Positions 8,303 to 16,536 of a DNA stretch of 64,000 nt are shown one piece after another. The translations under genes and the position numbers were made by a program. The DNA comes from Myxococcales bacterium (GTDB taxonomy: Bacteria; Myxococcota_A; Polyangia; Palsa-1104). The notes beneath the pieces were generated by a model. That model did not search any database and was not told where the DNA came from. It saw only the letters and a program-made list of their open reading frames with translations. The stretch lies in the NCBI GenBank assembly GCA_003170275.1, contig PNAM01000010.1:301230-365229 (forward strand). Reading direction: 5' to 3'. The number at the start of each line of letters is the position of its first letter. Position 1 is the first letter of the stretch.

Positions 8303-9081
8303 AGGTGCGGGTCATTCCCACCCTCCTGTGGAAGGACGTGGGGCTCGTCAAGGGGATCGGGTTCGAGAGCTGGCGGCGGGTGGGGACGCTGCTGCCCGCG
8401 GTCAAGGTCTACAACCTTCGCGAGGTCGACGAGCTGATCGTCCTCGACATCACCGCCACCCGCGAGGGGCGCGCGCCGGACCTCGAGATGGTGCGCGAGA
8501 TCGCGTCGGCTTCGTTCGTTCCGCTGACGGTGGGCGGCGGGATCAGCGCCACCGAGCACATCCGCGAGCTGTTGCGCGCCGGCGCCGACAAGGTTGCGAT
8601 CAACACCGCGGCCTATGACGATCCGGAGCTGATCAGGGGCGCGGCGCAGCACTTCGGCTCGCAGTGCGTGGTGGTCAGCATCGACGCCAAGGAGGTCGCT
8701 CCCGGACGTTACGAATGCTTTCGCGAGAGCGGGACGGTAGCCACGGGAATCGCGCCCGCAGAATGGGCCGCGCGCGTCGAGTCGCTGGGGGCGGGCGAGC
8801 TGCTGATCACTTCGATCGAGCGGGACGGGACGATGAAGGGCTACGATCTGGAGCTGCTTCGCTCCGTGGTGCAGGCGGTCTCCATCCCGGTGATCGCCGC
8901 CGGCGGCGCGGGCTCGTACGAAGATTTCTGTCTCGCGGTGAAAACCGGCGCTTCCGGGGTCGCGGCGGCCAGCATCTACCACTTCACGCAGCAGACCCCG
9001 CTCGAAGCCAAGCAGTACATGGCGGGCCAGGGGATCGCCGTCCGCAACCGCTACGAAGCCTCCTCGAGCGACCCACGCTGA
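8296..9081 (+). CDS. hisF: HisF-like ammonia-channel subunit (glycan locus paralogue)
   Basis: A 261-residue TIM-barrel protein of the HisF family. Start is GTG 8296, giving MLKVRVIPTLL; a TTG at 8299 overlapping the hisH stop is an alternative. In true HisF, Asp11 and Asp130 are catalytic. Asp130 is kept here (VVVSIDAK), but position 11 is Leu, so the cyclase activity of histidine synthesis is probably lost. That fits the HisF2 role: the barrel acts as an ammonia conduit from HisH to the sugar amidotransferase upstream. The phosphate-binding loops (LTVGGGIS; IAAGGAGSYEDF) are still visible. It ends one base into the pseG-pseH start. Confidence 0.9.
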   Translation: MLKVRVIPTLLWKDVGLVKGIGFESWRRVGTLLPAVKVYNLREVDELIVLDITATREGRAPDLEMVREIASASFVPLTVGGGISATEHIRELLRAGADKVAINTAAYDDPELIRGAAQHFGSQCVVVSIDAKEVAPGRYECFRESGTVATGIAPAEWAARVESLGAGELLITSIERDGTMKGYDLELLRSVVQAVSIPVIAAGGAGSYEDFCLAVKTGASGVAAASIYHFTQQTPLEAKQYMAGQGIAVRNRYEASSSDPR

Positions 9082-10550
9082 TGCGACGGGCTGCGATGCG
9101 CGTGGATGGCTCTCCGGCGATCGGCGCAGGCCACGTCTCGCGCTGCCTGACGCTCGCGCTCGCGCTCGCGCGGCGCGGTTGGGAGGTCCGCTTCCTCGCG
9201 GCACCCGAGGCGCGCGCGCACGTGGAGAAATTCGTCGCGAAGCGTGGCTCGTTCGTCGTGATCACGGACGAGGCCGACGTGCGATCGGTCGATCTCCTGG
9301 TGATCGATCACTACGCGATCGCCGAAGGCTGGGAGCGCGCGCAGGACGCCACGACGATCCTGGTCGTCGATGATCTCGCCGATCGGTCGCACACGTGCGA
9401 TCTGCTCCTCGATCAGAACCTCTGGCCGGACGCCGAGGCACGCTATCGCTCGCGGGTGCCGGAGGGCTGCGGGCTCTTGCTCGGGCCGCGCTTCGCCCTG
9501 TTGCGCCCGGACCTGGCCGCGCACCGGGTCGCGCCGCGTCGAGTCGGCGATCCCGTGCGTCGCGTGGTGATCTCGATGGGCGGCTCGGATCCGGGCAACC
9601 AGACCGAGCGCCTGGCGGCATTGGTGCGGCAGACCGCGCCCGCGCTCGAGATCGACCTGCTCGTCGGTGGGGCCTGCCAGCACGCCGATCGCCTCGCGGC
9701 GCGGTTCTCCACGGATCCGCAGGTGCGCGTGCACGTCGACGTGCCCGACGTCGGCGCGCTGCTGGCCGGCGCGGACCTGGCCATCGGCGCCCCCGGCGTT
9801 TCCCTGTGGGAGCGCGCCTGCCTCGGCGTGCCGTCGCTGTGCCTGGCGATCGCCGCCAATCAGATCGAAGTGGGCCGCGAAGCGGATCGGCGCGGCGTGG
9901 TGCGCTACCTCGGCGAAGCCGAGCGGGTGTCGGACGCGGAGGTAGGCGGCGCGCTCGAGAGCCTGCTGCGAGACCGGCGGCTTCGCGAGGCGCTCGCACA
10001 CACGGGCCAGGAATTGGTCGACGGGCTGGGCGCAGCGCGGGTCGTCGACGCGATCGAAGCACGCCTGGGTGCACCCTTTCAGCTGCGCCGCGCGGCGGTG
10101 GACGACGCTCGGCGCTATCTCGATTGGGCGAACGATCCCGTCGTGCGCGCCAACAGCCTTCACCCCGACCCGATCAGCTGGCCGGATCACCTGGCCTGGT
10201 TCACCCGCAAGCTGGCCGATCCCCAGGCGTCGCTGTACGTCGCCGAGCTGCGTGGCGTTCCCGCGGCGCAGGTTCGTTTCGAGCAGGATGGCGAGCACGC
10301 GGTGATCAGCCTCTCGATCGCTTCGCACGCGCGCGGCAAGCGCCTGGCGAGCGCGCTGTTGCGGATGGCGACGCAGCGCTTCTTCACCGATCGGGCGCCG
10401 TCGCCGCCACCGATCGAGGGCATCGTGCAGACCGGGAATCAGGCCTCGCGCCGGGCGTTCCTGGCAGCGGGCTTCCAGGAGGCGGCCGAACGGCTGGTCC
10501 ACGAGGTTTCGTGCGTTTCCTATTGGTTGTATCCTCCGGCGCAATCATGA
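9081..10550 (+). CDS. pseG: PseG-PseH fusion: UDP-sugar hydrolase plus GNAT N-acetyltransferase
   Basis: A 489-residue two-domain protein. Residues 1 to about 340 match PseG, which removes UDP from 2,4-diacetamido-2,4,6-trideoxy-L-altropyranose: DGSPAIGAGHVSRCLTLA (active-site-type His18), VVISMGGSDPGN, and AIGAPGVSLWERACLG. Residues about 345-489 form a GNAT acetyltransferase (FQLRRAAVDDARRYLDWAND, SIASHARGKRLASALL with the acetyl-CoA pyrophosphate loop, QTGNQASRRAFLAAGFQ), the PseH-like N4-acetyltransferase that acts just before PseG. Consecutive pathway steps are thus joined in one chain. No stop or frameshift separates them. Start ATG 9081 overlaps the HisF-like stop by one base; the end overlaps pseI by four. 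Confidence 0.9.
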   Translation: MRRAAMRVDGSPAIGAGHVSRCLTLALALARRGWEVRFLAAPEARAHVEKFVAKRGSFVVITDEADVRSVDLLVIDHYAIAEGWERAQDATTILVVDDLADRSHTCDLLLDQNLWPDAEARYRSRVPEGCGLLLGPRFALLRPDLAAHRVAPRRVGDPVRRVVISMGGSDPGNQTERLAALVRQTAPALEIDLLVGGACQHADRLAARFSTDPQVRVHVDVPDVGALLAGADLAIGAPGVSLWERACLGVPSLCLAIAANQIEVGREADRRGVVRYLGEAERVSDAEVGGALESLLRDRRLREALAHTGQELVDGLGAARVVDAIEARLGAPFQLRRAAVDDARRYLDWANDPVVRANSLHPDPISWPDHLAWFTRKLADPQASLYVAELRGVPAAQVRFEQDGEHAVISLSIASHARGKRLASALLRMATQRFFTDRAPSPPPIEGIVQTGNQASRRAFLAAGFQEAAERLVHEVSCVSYWLYPPAQS

Positions 10551-11620
10551 CGACCGACAACGTGGCGAATCGCTCCATCCAGCTGGGTGGAAAAGAGATC
10601 GGGCCTGCGCATCGGCCGTTCGTGGTGGCCGAGATGTCGGGCAACCACAACCAGTCGCTCGACCGCGCGCTGGAGATCGTCGATGCCGCCGCGACCACCG
10701 GTGCGACGGCGCTCAAGATCCAGACCTACACGCCCGAGACCATGACCCTCGATCTTCGCGAGCGCGAGTTCGTGATCGAGGATCGAAACAGCTTGTGGGC
10801 GGGCCGCTCGCTGTTCGACCTGTACAAGGAAGCGCACACGCCTTGGGAGTGGCACTCGCCGATCTTCAAGCGCTGTCGCGAACGGAACCTGATCGCGTTC
10901 AGCACGCCGTTCGACGAGACGGCGGTCGACTTTCTCGAGTCGCTCGACGTGCCCGCCTACAAGATCGCGTCGTTCGAGAACACCGATCTTCCACTTCTGC
11001 GCCGGGTGGCCAGGACCGGCAAGCCGATCCTGGTCTCCACCGGAATGGCCACCGTCGCCGAGATCGACGACTGCGTGCGCACGGTGCGCGCCGCCGGCAA
11101 GAGCGAGCTGATCTTGCTCAAGTGCACGAGCACCTATCCCGCCTCGCCCGAGCACAGCAACCTGTTGACGTTGCCCCACTTGCGGGATCTGTTCGACGTG
11201 CAGGTGGGCCTGTCGGATCACACCACCGGCATCGGCGCCGCGGTCGCGGCGATCGCGCTCGGTGCGACCGTGGTGGAAAAGCACTTCACGCTGCGCCGCT
11301 CCGACGGCGGCGTGGACTCGGCGTTCTCGCTGGAGCCCGCCGAGCTGGCCGCGCTGGTCAGCGAAACCGACACCGCCTGGCGCGCGCTCGGACGAATAAA
11401 CTACGGTCCGACGGCCACCGAAAAGCCCTCACTCCGCTTTCGCCGCTCGCTGTACGTGGTGGCCGACGCGAAGGAGGGAGAGCTGGTAACCCAGAAAAAC
11501 ATCAGGGCCATTCGACCGGGCCTGGGCCTGTCACCCAAGAACCTCGACGAGGTCCTGGGGCGGACGTTCCGCCGCGATGTCACGCGTGGTACGCCTCTCG
11601 ACTGGAACCTGCTGAAGTAG
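10547..11620 (+). CDS. pseI: Pseudaminic acid synthase, PseI
   Basis: A 357-residue NeuB-family enzyme that condenses 2,4-diacetamido-2,4,6-trideoxy-L-altrose with phosphoenolpyruvate to give pseudaminic acid. Visible signatures: FVVAEMSGNHNQSLDRAL, ALKIQTYTPETMTLD (the PseI form), FSTPFDETAVDFLE, YKIASFEN, and the metal-site region GLSDHTTGIG...EKHFTLRR. The C-terminal SAF/antifreeze-like domain (RRSLYVVADAKEGE, then IRAIRPGLGL) covers about residues 290-357. It overlaps pseG-pseH by four bases and is the last core pathway enzyme; with it the route from UDP-GlcNAc to CMP-pseudaminic acid is complete in this operon. Confidence 0.95.
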   Translation: MTTDNVANRSIQLGGKEIGPAHRPFVVAEMSGNHNQSLDRALEIVDAAATTGATALKIQTYTPETMTLDLREREFVIEDRNSLWAGRSLFDLYKEAHTPWEWHSPIFKRCRERNLIAFSTPFDETAVDFLESLDVPAYKIASFENTDLPLLRRVARTGKPILVSTGMATVAEIDDCVRTVRAAGKSELILLKCTSTYPASPEHSNLLTLPHLRDLFDVQVGLSDHTTGIGAAVAAIALGATVVEKHFTLRRSDGGVDSAFSLEPAELAALVSETDTAWRALGRINYGPTATEKPSLRFRRSLYVVADAKEGELVTQKNIRAIRPGLGLSPKNLDEVLGRTFRRDVTRGTPLDWNLLK

Positions 11621-11645
11621 GCGCAGCCGGGCAACCTCCGCACTC

Positions 11646-13031
11646 ATGTTGTTCATCGACGCACTCTTCATCCCGTTCGTGATCGTGACCTGGCTCGCGT
11701 ACATGCTCGCGCCGGCACGCTTCCGGATCTGGGTGATCCTCGGGTCGAGCGCGGTGTTTCACGCCTGCAACGGCGGCCGCAACCTGGCCATCTTCGGCAG
11801 CGTCGTGTGCATCAATCTGCTGATCGCAAAGTTCCTGGTCGTGCCCAAGAGGCGCGGCGCGCTGAAGCTCGCGATCGCCTTCAACCTGATCGTCCTCGGA
11901 TACTTCAAGTACATTGGCGTCCTGACGTTCGGCCGCGTGGCGACGTCGGCCCTGCCGCTCGGGATCAGCTTCTACATCTTTCAGTACATCGCCTTTCAGA
12001 TCGATCTCGCGGTCGGCCGCGCCGAGCTGCCCCCCGCGCGCTACGGCGCCGGCTTCGTCGCCTTCTTCCCGCACCTCATTGCCGGACCGATCGTGCGCGC
12101 CAAGGAGCTGGTCCCTCAGCTGGTGCGCGCCGCGCTGCCGTCGGCCGCCGATCTGGAAGCCGGCGCGCTGCGCTTCTGCTGGGGCATGGCCAAGAAGCGG
12201 GTGGTCGCCGACAACCTGTCCACCACGGTGCAGATCGTCTTCGACAAGGCGCTCGGCGTGGTCGACCCGCTCACCGCGGTCGCGGGGCTGGTCGGCTACT
12301 CGCTGCAGCTCTATTTCGATTTCTCCGGCTACGCGGACATGGCCATCGGCATCGCGCGCTGCTTCGGGCTGGTGTTCCCGGAAAACTTCGACGCGCCGTA
12401 CAGCTCCACCAGCATGACCGAATTCTGGCGCCGCTGGCACATGTCGCTGTCGAACTGGCTGCGCGACTATCTCTTCATGCCGCTGTCGCTGGCCTCGCTC
12501 GGACGCACGCGCAGCGCCCCCTGGCGGCCCGCCTTCAACATCATCGTCACCATGACCATCTGCGGCCTGTGGCACAACGGGACCTGGACCTGCATCATCT
12601 TCGGTCTGCTTCACGGCCTCTATCTCGCCGCCGAGCAGGCGATCGACCTCGAGCCGGTGATCGAATCGCCCGGCGTCCATCGCCTGTTTCGCCAGTGCGT
12701 GGTGTTCCTGTTGGTGTGCCTGGCCAATGTCTTCTTCCGCGCGCCAACGCTGGGCGTGGCGAAGGCGCTGTTGGCGTCGGTGGTCGGCCTTCACGCGAGC
12801 GCCGTCTCCTCCGCGGATTTCCAGGGCACGACCATTCCGATGATCGCCTTCCTGCTCGCGGTCGCGCTCCTCTGGGCAGCGACCGTGGGGACGCGGCGGC
12901 TCTCGGCCGGCCTTGCGTCCCTCTCGCTCGCGCGTTCGCCCACCTTGCGCGGCATGCTCACCGGCGGATTGGTCTTCGCGTCGTACCTGTTCGGCCCGCA
13001 GCAGGCCGATTTTCTCTACTGGAAGTTCTGA
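11646..13031 (+). CDS. MBOAT family O-acyltransferase (DltB/AlgI/PatB-like)
   Basis: A 461-residue polytopic inner-membrane protein. It has the MBOAT signatures EFWRRWHMSLSNWLRDYLF and CGLWHNGTWTCIIFGLLHG, the second carrying the invariant catalytic-type His before the Gly. Members pass acyl groups across the inner membrane to extracellular polymers: DltB (D-alanine to teichoic acid), AlgI (acetyl to alginate), PatB (acetyl to peptidoglycan). Here the next genes encode an SGNH protein, an acyl carrier protein and an adenylating enzyme, a DltBDCA-like order. It starts 25 bases after pseI, so it probably shares the transcript, and the acceptor may be the pseudaminic-acid-containing glycan. No good ribosome-binding site is seen before ATG 11646. 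Confidence 0.92.
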   Translation: MLFIDALFIPFVIVTWLAYMLAPARFRIWVILGSSAVFHACNGGRNLAIFGSVVCINLLIAKFLVVPKRRGALKLAIAFNLIVLGYFKYIGVLTFGRVATSALPLGISFYIFQYIAFQIDLAVGRAELPPARYGAGFVAFFPHLIAGPIVRAKELVPQLVRAALPSAADLEAGALRFCWGMAKKRVVADNLSTTVQIVFDKALGVVDPLTAVAGLVGYSLQLYFDFSGYADMAIGIARCFGLVFPENFDAPYSSTSMTEFWRRWHMSLSNWLRDYLFMPLSLASLGRTRSAPWRPAFNIIVTMTICGLWHNGTWTCIIFGLLHGLYLAAEQAIDLEPVIESPGVHRLFRQCVVFLLVCLANVFFRAPTLGVAKALLASVVGLHASAVSSADFQGTTIPMIAFLLAVALLWAATVGTRRLSAGLASLSLARSPTLRGMLTGGLVFASYLFGPQQADFLYWKF

Positions 13032-13033
13032 CG

Positions 13034-14089
13034 ATGAGCGACCTCAAGCGGTTCGTGATTGGATTTCTTGGCGCGCTGAGCGTGCTCATCTTGGGCAGTG
13101 CGGCCCTGGTCGTGCCGCGGCGTCGCGCAGCCAGGCCCGAAGAGGTGCGCTTTTTCGTCCCGCAAGCCGATCCGCTGTTTCGAGCGGAGGTGTTCGACGG
13201 GCTCGTGACGACCGCGCGCGTGACCGTCCTCGGAACCTCCAGCGCAGAGACCAGCTTCAACCCGTCCCTCTATTCGTCACTCACCGGCCAGCCCGCCCTC
13301 AACCTGGGCACCGCCGGCACCTGCATCGCGGGGAGCGCGCCGACGGCCGCCTACCTGGCTCATCGCTGGACCGCGCTGCACACGGCCACGATTGCGCGCG
13401 AAGCGGTGTTCATCATCACGGAGCACGAGCTCCAGGACGTAGAGCGTCTCCTCGGTCGCTACGCGTGCGGCGGCAGCGAGTGCTTCACGCTGTGGCACGG
13501 CGCGGCCATTCCCGAAATCTTGAAGCAAGAGGCCGCCTGGGTCGAGCGCTCAGCGCGGCTCTCCGTCGGCTGGGATCTGCGTTCGCTCACGCAGTCGCTC
13601 CTGTCGAGCTTCGGGCGCGCCCGCGCGACCTGGTCCGAGGAGCGCTGCGCCGCCTTCGACGACCACATCTCGCTCGAGGACGCCAAGCAGGTTCCGGCAC
13701 GGACCTACTGTGCACGCGGCTATACGCTCATGCCGGCGATGATTCCGCCCAAGGCCAATCCGTCGCCGCCGGCCCGGCCGTGGGGCGCTTCGCTCGCCGA
13801 CCCCATGTCGGGGCTGAACGTGCTGGCCCGGCAGATCGCCGTCTTGCGCCAAGCGGGCGTGCGCGTGACCGTGGTGCTGTTCGACGCGGCGGATCGCAAC
13901 ATCCAACCGGAGACGCTCATCCACGCGCAGCGCGTGCTGGCCGGCGCGCGCGTATGTCACTATCAACCAGGACCGACGGGCTATTCCGACGAGCAACACC
14001 TGTCGGTGCTCGGCGCTGCGCGGCTGACGCGCTGGCTCGCGCTCGGCGACGCGGGCAGTGATCCGGGTTCCGGTGTAACGTGTTTTTGA
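13034..14089 (+). CDS. SGNH/DltD-like extracytoplasmic protein paired with the MBOAT
   Basis: A 351-residue protein with one N-terminal membrane anchor (residues 6-27) and a periplasmic domain. It shows SGNH-type blocks: VLGTSSAETSFNP (Ser69 or Ser70 as block I nucleophile), ALNLGTAG with an Asn in the middle block, and DEQH near the C terminus (Asp319, His322). DltD and AlgJ/AlgX proteins have this arrangement and complete acyl transfer outside the membrane together with a DltB/AlgI-type MBOAT. It starts three bases after the MBOAT stop. Assignment rests on these motifs and on context; overall similarity to DltD looks low, and the acyl group is unknown. Confidence 0.7.
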   Translation: MSDLKRFVIGFLGALSVLILGSAALVVPRRRAARPEEVRFFVPQADPLFRAEVFDGLVTTARVTVLGTSSAETSFNPSLYSSLTGQPALNLGTAGTCIAGSAPTAAYLAHRWTALHTATIAREAVFIITEHELQDVERLLGRYACGGSECFTLWHGAAIPEILKQEAAWVERSARLSVGWDLRSLTQSLLSSFGRARATWSEERCAAFDDHISLEDAKQVPARTYCARGYTLMPAMIPPKANPSPPARPWGASLADPMSGLNVLARQIAVLRQAGVRVTVVLFDAADRNIQPETLIHAQRVLAGARVCHYQPGPTGYSDEQHLSVLGAARLTRWLALGDAGSDPGSGVTCF

Positions 14090-14100
14090 AAGGAGCAGGG

Positions 14101-14331
14101 ATGACGCTTGCGGAATCGTTTGCGCGCGTGTTGCGGGAAAAGCCGGAGAAGATCTCGGACGCGACCAGCCGCAAGACGCACCGGCGGTGGGACAGCTTGA
14201 GCCATGCGCAGATCGTGGTGATGCTGGAGGAGACCTACAACGTGAAGTTCACGCCGCTGGAGATCGACGAGATCACCTCGGTGGCCGCTGCGCGCGCGCT
14301 GCTCACCTCCAAGGGAATCGTCGTTACGTAG
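14101..14331 (+). CDS. Acyl carrier protein (DltC-like)
   Basis: A 76-residue carrier protein. The 4'-phosphopantetheine attachment motif is WDSLSH, with Ser32 as the likely attachment site, followed by the helix-II pattern IVVMLEETYNVKFTPLEID and a short C-terminal helix. Start ATG 14101 is supported by AGGAG at 14091-14095. It lies between the SGNH protein and an adenylating enzyme whose start is two bases downstream, so it is the natural carrier for the residue activated by that enzyme, as DltC is for DltA. It could equally hand its cargo to the downstream GNAT enzyme. Confidence 0.88.
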   Translation: MTLAESFARVLREKPEKISDATSRKTHRRWDSLSHAQIVVMLEETYNVKFTPLEIDEITSVAAARALLTSKGIVVT

Positions 14332-14333
14332 CC

Positions 14334-15926
14334 ATGCTCGCTGCACGTGTGCTCGCTCGCGCTGCGACGTCCCGCGATCAGCCGGCGCTGGTCACCGGGA
14401 GCGAGACGCGCTCGTATCACGAACTCGTCGAGGGCGCCGGACGAATCGCGCGCGTCCTTCAGCCCGGGCTGTCCGCCTCGCCCCGCTTCGCCGCGATCCT
14501 GGGCGGCCGCAGCGCCGCCACCTACGAAGCCGTCCTCGGGACGCTGATCGCGGGCGCCGGCTACGTCCCGCTCAACCCGAAGTTTCCCAGCGCACGCAAC
14601 GCTCGCATGCTCGACAGCTCCGGCGCGACCGCGCTGGTGGTCAGCCGCGACTGCTCGGAGCTGGTGCCCGAGATCATCGCCGCGATCGAGCGACCGCTGC
14701 GGATCGTGTTTCCCGATCGAGAAGACCAGCCGGCCTGGTGCGCGGCGCATCCGCGGCACACCTACGTCCTCGCAGACGAGGTCTCGCGCGCCACGCCCAA
14801 GCTCGAGCCACCCGCCGTCGATCCGTCTTCGATCGCCTATCTCTTGTTCACCTCGGGGAGCACCGGCGACCCCAAGGGCGTGATGGTGACCCACGCCAAC
14901 GTGCTCGCATTCCTCGACGCCGTGCAGCCGACGTTCGCGATCTGCGAGACCGATCGCTGCTCGCAGATGTTCGATCTGACCTTCGATCTCTCGGTCTTCG
15001 ATCTGTTCCTGAGCTGGAGCGCCGGCGCCGCCCTGCACGTGCCGGCCGAGGCGGAGGTGTCGGTTCCGGATGCGTTCGTGAAGTCGCGCGCGCTCACGGT
15101 GTGGTTCTCGGTCCCGTCGGTGGCGATGCTGCTGCGACAGATGCGCCGGCTGGAGCCGGATGGCTTTCCGTCGCTGCGCTTGAGCCTGTTCTGCGGCGAG
15201 CGGCTGCCGGTGGCCGCGGCCAGGGCGTGGCAGGAATGTGCGTCGCGATCGCGCGTCTACAACCTGTACGGCCCGACCGAGGTGACCATCGCCTGCACGA
15301 TGTACCGCTGGGATCCGGAGAGCTCCGAGGCGCGCGCGAAGGACGGCGTGGTGCCGATCGGCGTGGCGCTCGATGCGCTGACCGCCGCGGTGGTCGATGA
15401 CTCGTACCGCCTGCTGCCGCACGGACAAAAGGGCGAGCTGTGCATGAAGGGGCCGCAGGTGTCCGCCGGCTATTGGCGTGACGCCGCGAAGACTTCGGAC
15501 CGCTTCATCGCGATGAGCTGGGACGACGGACCCGACAATCGCTGGTATCGCACCGGCGACGTGGCCTTTGTCGATGACGCCGGGGTGCTCATTCACTGCG
15601 GCCGAAACGACGAGCAGGTGAAGCTGTTCGGCTACCGCATCGAGCTCGGCGAGGTGGAGCACGTGCTGCGGGCGGTCGCCGGAACCGATTTCGCCGCGGT
15701 GTTGCCCTATCCGACCTACGAAGGCGGCGTCCGCGGGCTCACCGCGGTGATCGCCGGCTCCGCGCTCGACGAAGAGACGGTGCTCACCGCCATGGCCGGG
15801 CGGCTGCCGGAATATATGGTGCCGAAAGAGGTGGTGCTGATCGCCGCTCTGCCGCTCAACCCGAACGGAAAGATCGATCGGCCCGCTCTCCTCCAATTGC
15901 TGATCGCGCGCGATGAAGCTCTCTGA
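14334..15926 (+). CDS. Amino-acid adenylation enzyme (DltA-like ligase)
   Basis: A 530-residue stand-alone adenylation protein. Core motifs: LLFTSGSTGDPKGVMVTHAN (A3, residues 171-189), FDLTFDLSVFD (A4, with the FDxS aspartate that in NRPS and DltA domains binds the substrate amino group), NLYGPTEVT (A5), RWYRTGDVA (A7), GRNDEQVKLFGYRIELGEVE (A8) and NPNGK with the catalytic Lys513 (A10). These point to ATP activation of an amino acid rather than a fatty acid, and loading onto the carrier protein two bases upstream. Length matches DltA (about 500-510) with no condensation or thioesterase domain. The amino acid is not determined; D-Ala is plausible by analogy only. Confidence 0.85.
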   Translation: MLAARVLARAATSRDQPALVTGSETRSYHELVEGAGRIARVLQPGLSASPRFAAILGGRSAATYEAVLGTLIAGAGYVPLNPKFPSARNARMLDSSGATALVVSRDCSELVPEIIAAIERPLRIVFPDREDQPAWCAAHPRHTYVLADEVSRATPKLEPPAVDPSSIAYLLFTSGSTGDPKGVMVTHANVLAFLDAVQPTFAICETDRCSQMFDLTFDLSVFDLFLSWSAGAALHVPAEAEVSVPDAFVKSRALTVWFSVPSVAMLLRQMRRLEPDGFPSLRLSLFCGERLPVAAARAWQECASRSRVYNLYGPTEVTIACTMYRWDPESSEARAKDGVVPIGVALDALTAAVVDDSYRLLPHGQKGELCMKGPQVSAGYWRDAAKTSDRFIAMSWDDGPDNRWYRTGDVAFVDDAGVLIHCGRNDEQVKLFGYRIELGEVEHVLRAVAGTDFAAVLPYPTYEGGVRGLTAVIAGSALDEETVLTAMAGRLPEYMVPKEVVLIAALPLNPNGKIDRPALLQLLIARDEAL

Positions 15927-16536
15927 CGAGATCGATCCATTCCTCGGAGAGCTCTTGACGCTCGAGGCGCTGGCGTCGGAGCCCTACACCTCGTTCGTCT
16001 ATGACGATGCCGCGCAGGCTGCGGCGATCGCGCGCGTGTTCGTCGACGCCCGCTGCGGCGAGTTCTTTCCACCGCTCGGACGTATCGTGCTCGACGACGA
16101 TGGCTCGGTCGTCGGAATGATCGCGTTCTCCGAAGCGAGCGTGCTGTCGCGCGCGCGCGCGGATGCGGCGATGGCGCTGGTGAAGTCGGGCCTGATCAAC
16201 GACGCCTTCGAGGTGCGCGATCGGATGTTGATCGCCGGCGACGCGATGCTCACCTGTGAGCCGGGGGACTTCTACTTGAGTCGCATCGCCGTTCACGCGC
16301 GCGGGCGGCGCAAGGGCGTCGGCGCCTGGATGATGAGCCAGTACCTCGCGGCCGCGGCCGATCGAGGCGCGCGCCGGGCGGTGCTCGAGGTCTCGCCGGC
16401 CCACCAGGCGGCCCTGGCGATGTATCGGAACGTGGGCTTCGAGGTGATCGACGAAAAGCGCGTTAGCGACCCGGACACCGGGCGCCAGCTCGCCTATCTC
16501 CACCTGGCGCGGCTCTTACCCGGCGTCGTTCTGTAA
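15913..16536 (+). CDS. GNAT family N-acetyltransferase
   Basis: A 207-residue acetyltransferase. The acetyl-CoA pyrophosphate-binding loop is visible in YLSRIAVHARGRRKGVGAWMM, followed by RAVLEVSPAHQAALAMYRNVGFEVID, the usual beta-5 to C-terminal GNAT pattern. It overlaps the end of the adenylating enzyme gene by 14 bases and is the last gene of the long plus-strand run that starts with pseB. It may acetylate the amino acid or amino sugar handled by the Dlt-like set; substrate unknown. Its 3' end overlaps the minus-strand glycosyltransferase by 21 bases. Confidence 0.85.
   Translation: MKLSDEIDPFLGELLTLEALASEPYTSFVYDDAAQAAAIARVFVDARCGEFFPPLGRIVLDDDGSVVGMIAFSEASVLSRARADAAMALVKSGLINDAFEVRDRMLIAGDAMLTCEPGDFYLSRIAVHARGRRKGVGAWMMSQYLAAAADRGARRAVLEVSPAHQAALAMYRNVGFEVIDEKRVSDPDTGRQLAYLHLARLLPGVVL

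Noticed and set aside
7679-9081. Histidine biosynthesis genes
   Set aside because: No other his gene is near, the HisF copy lacks Asp11, and the pair sits in a sugar amidotransferase context.
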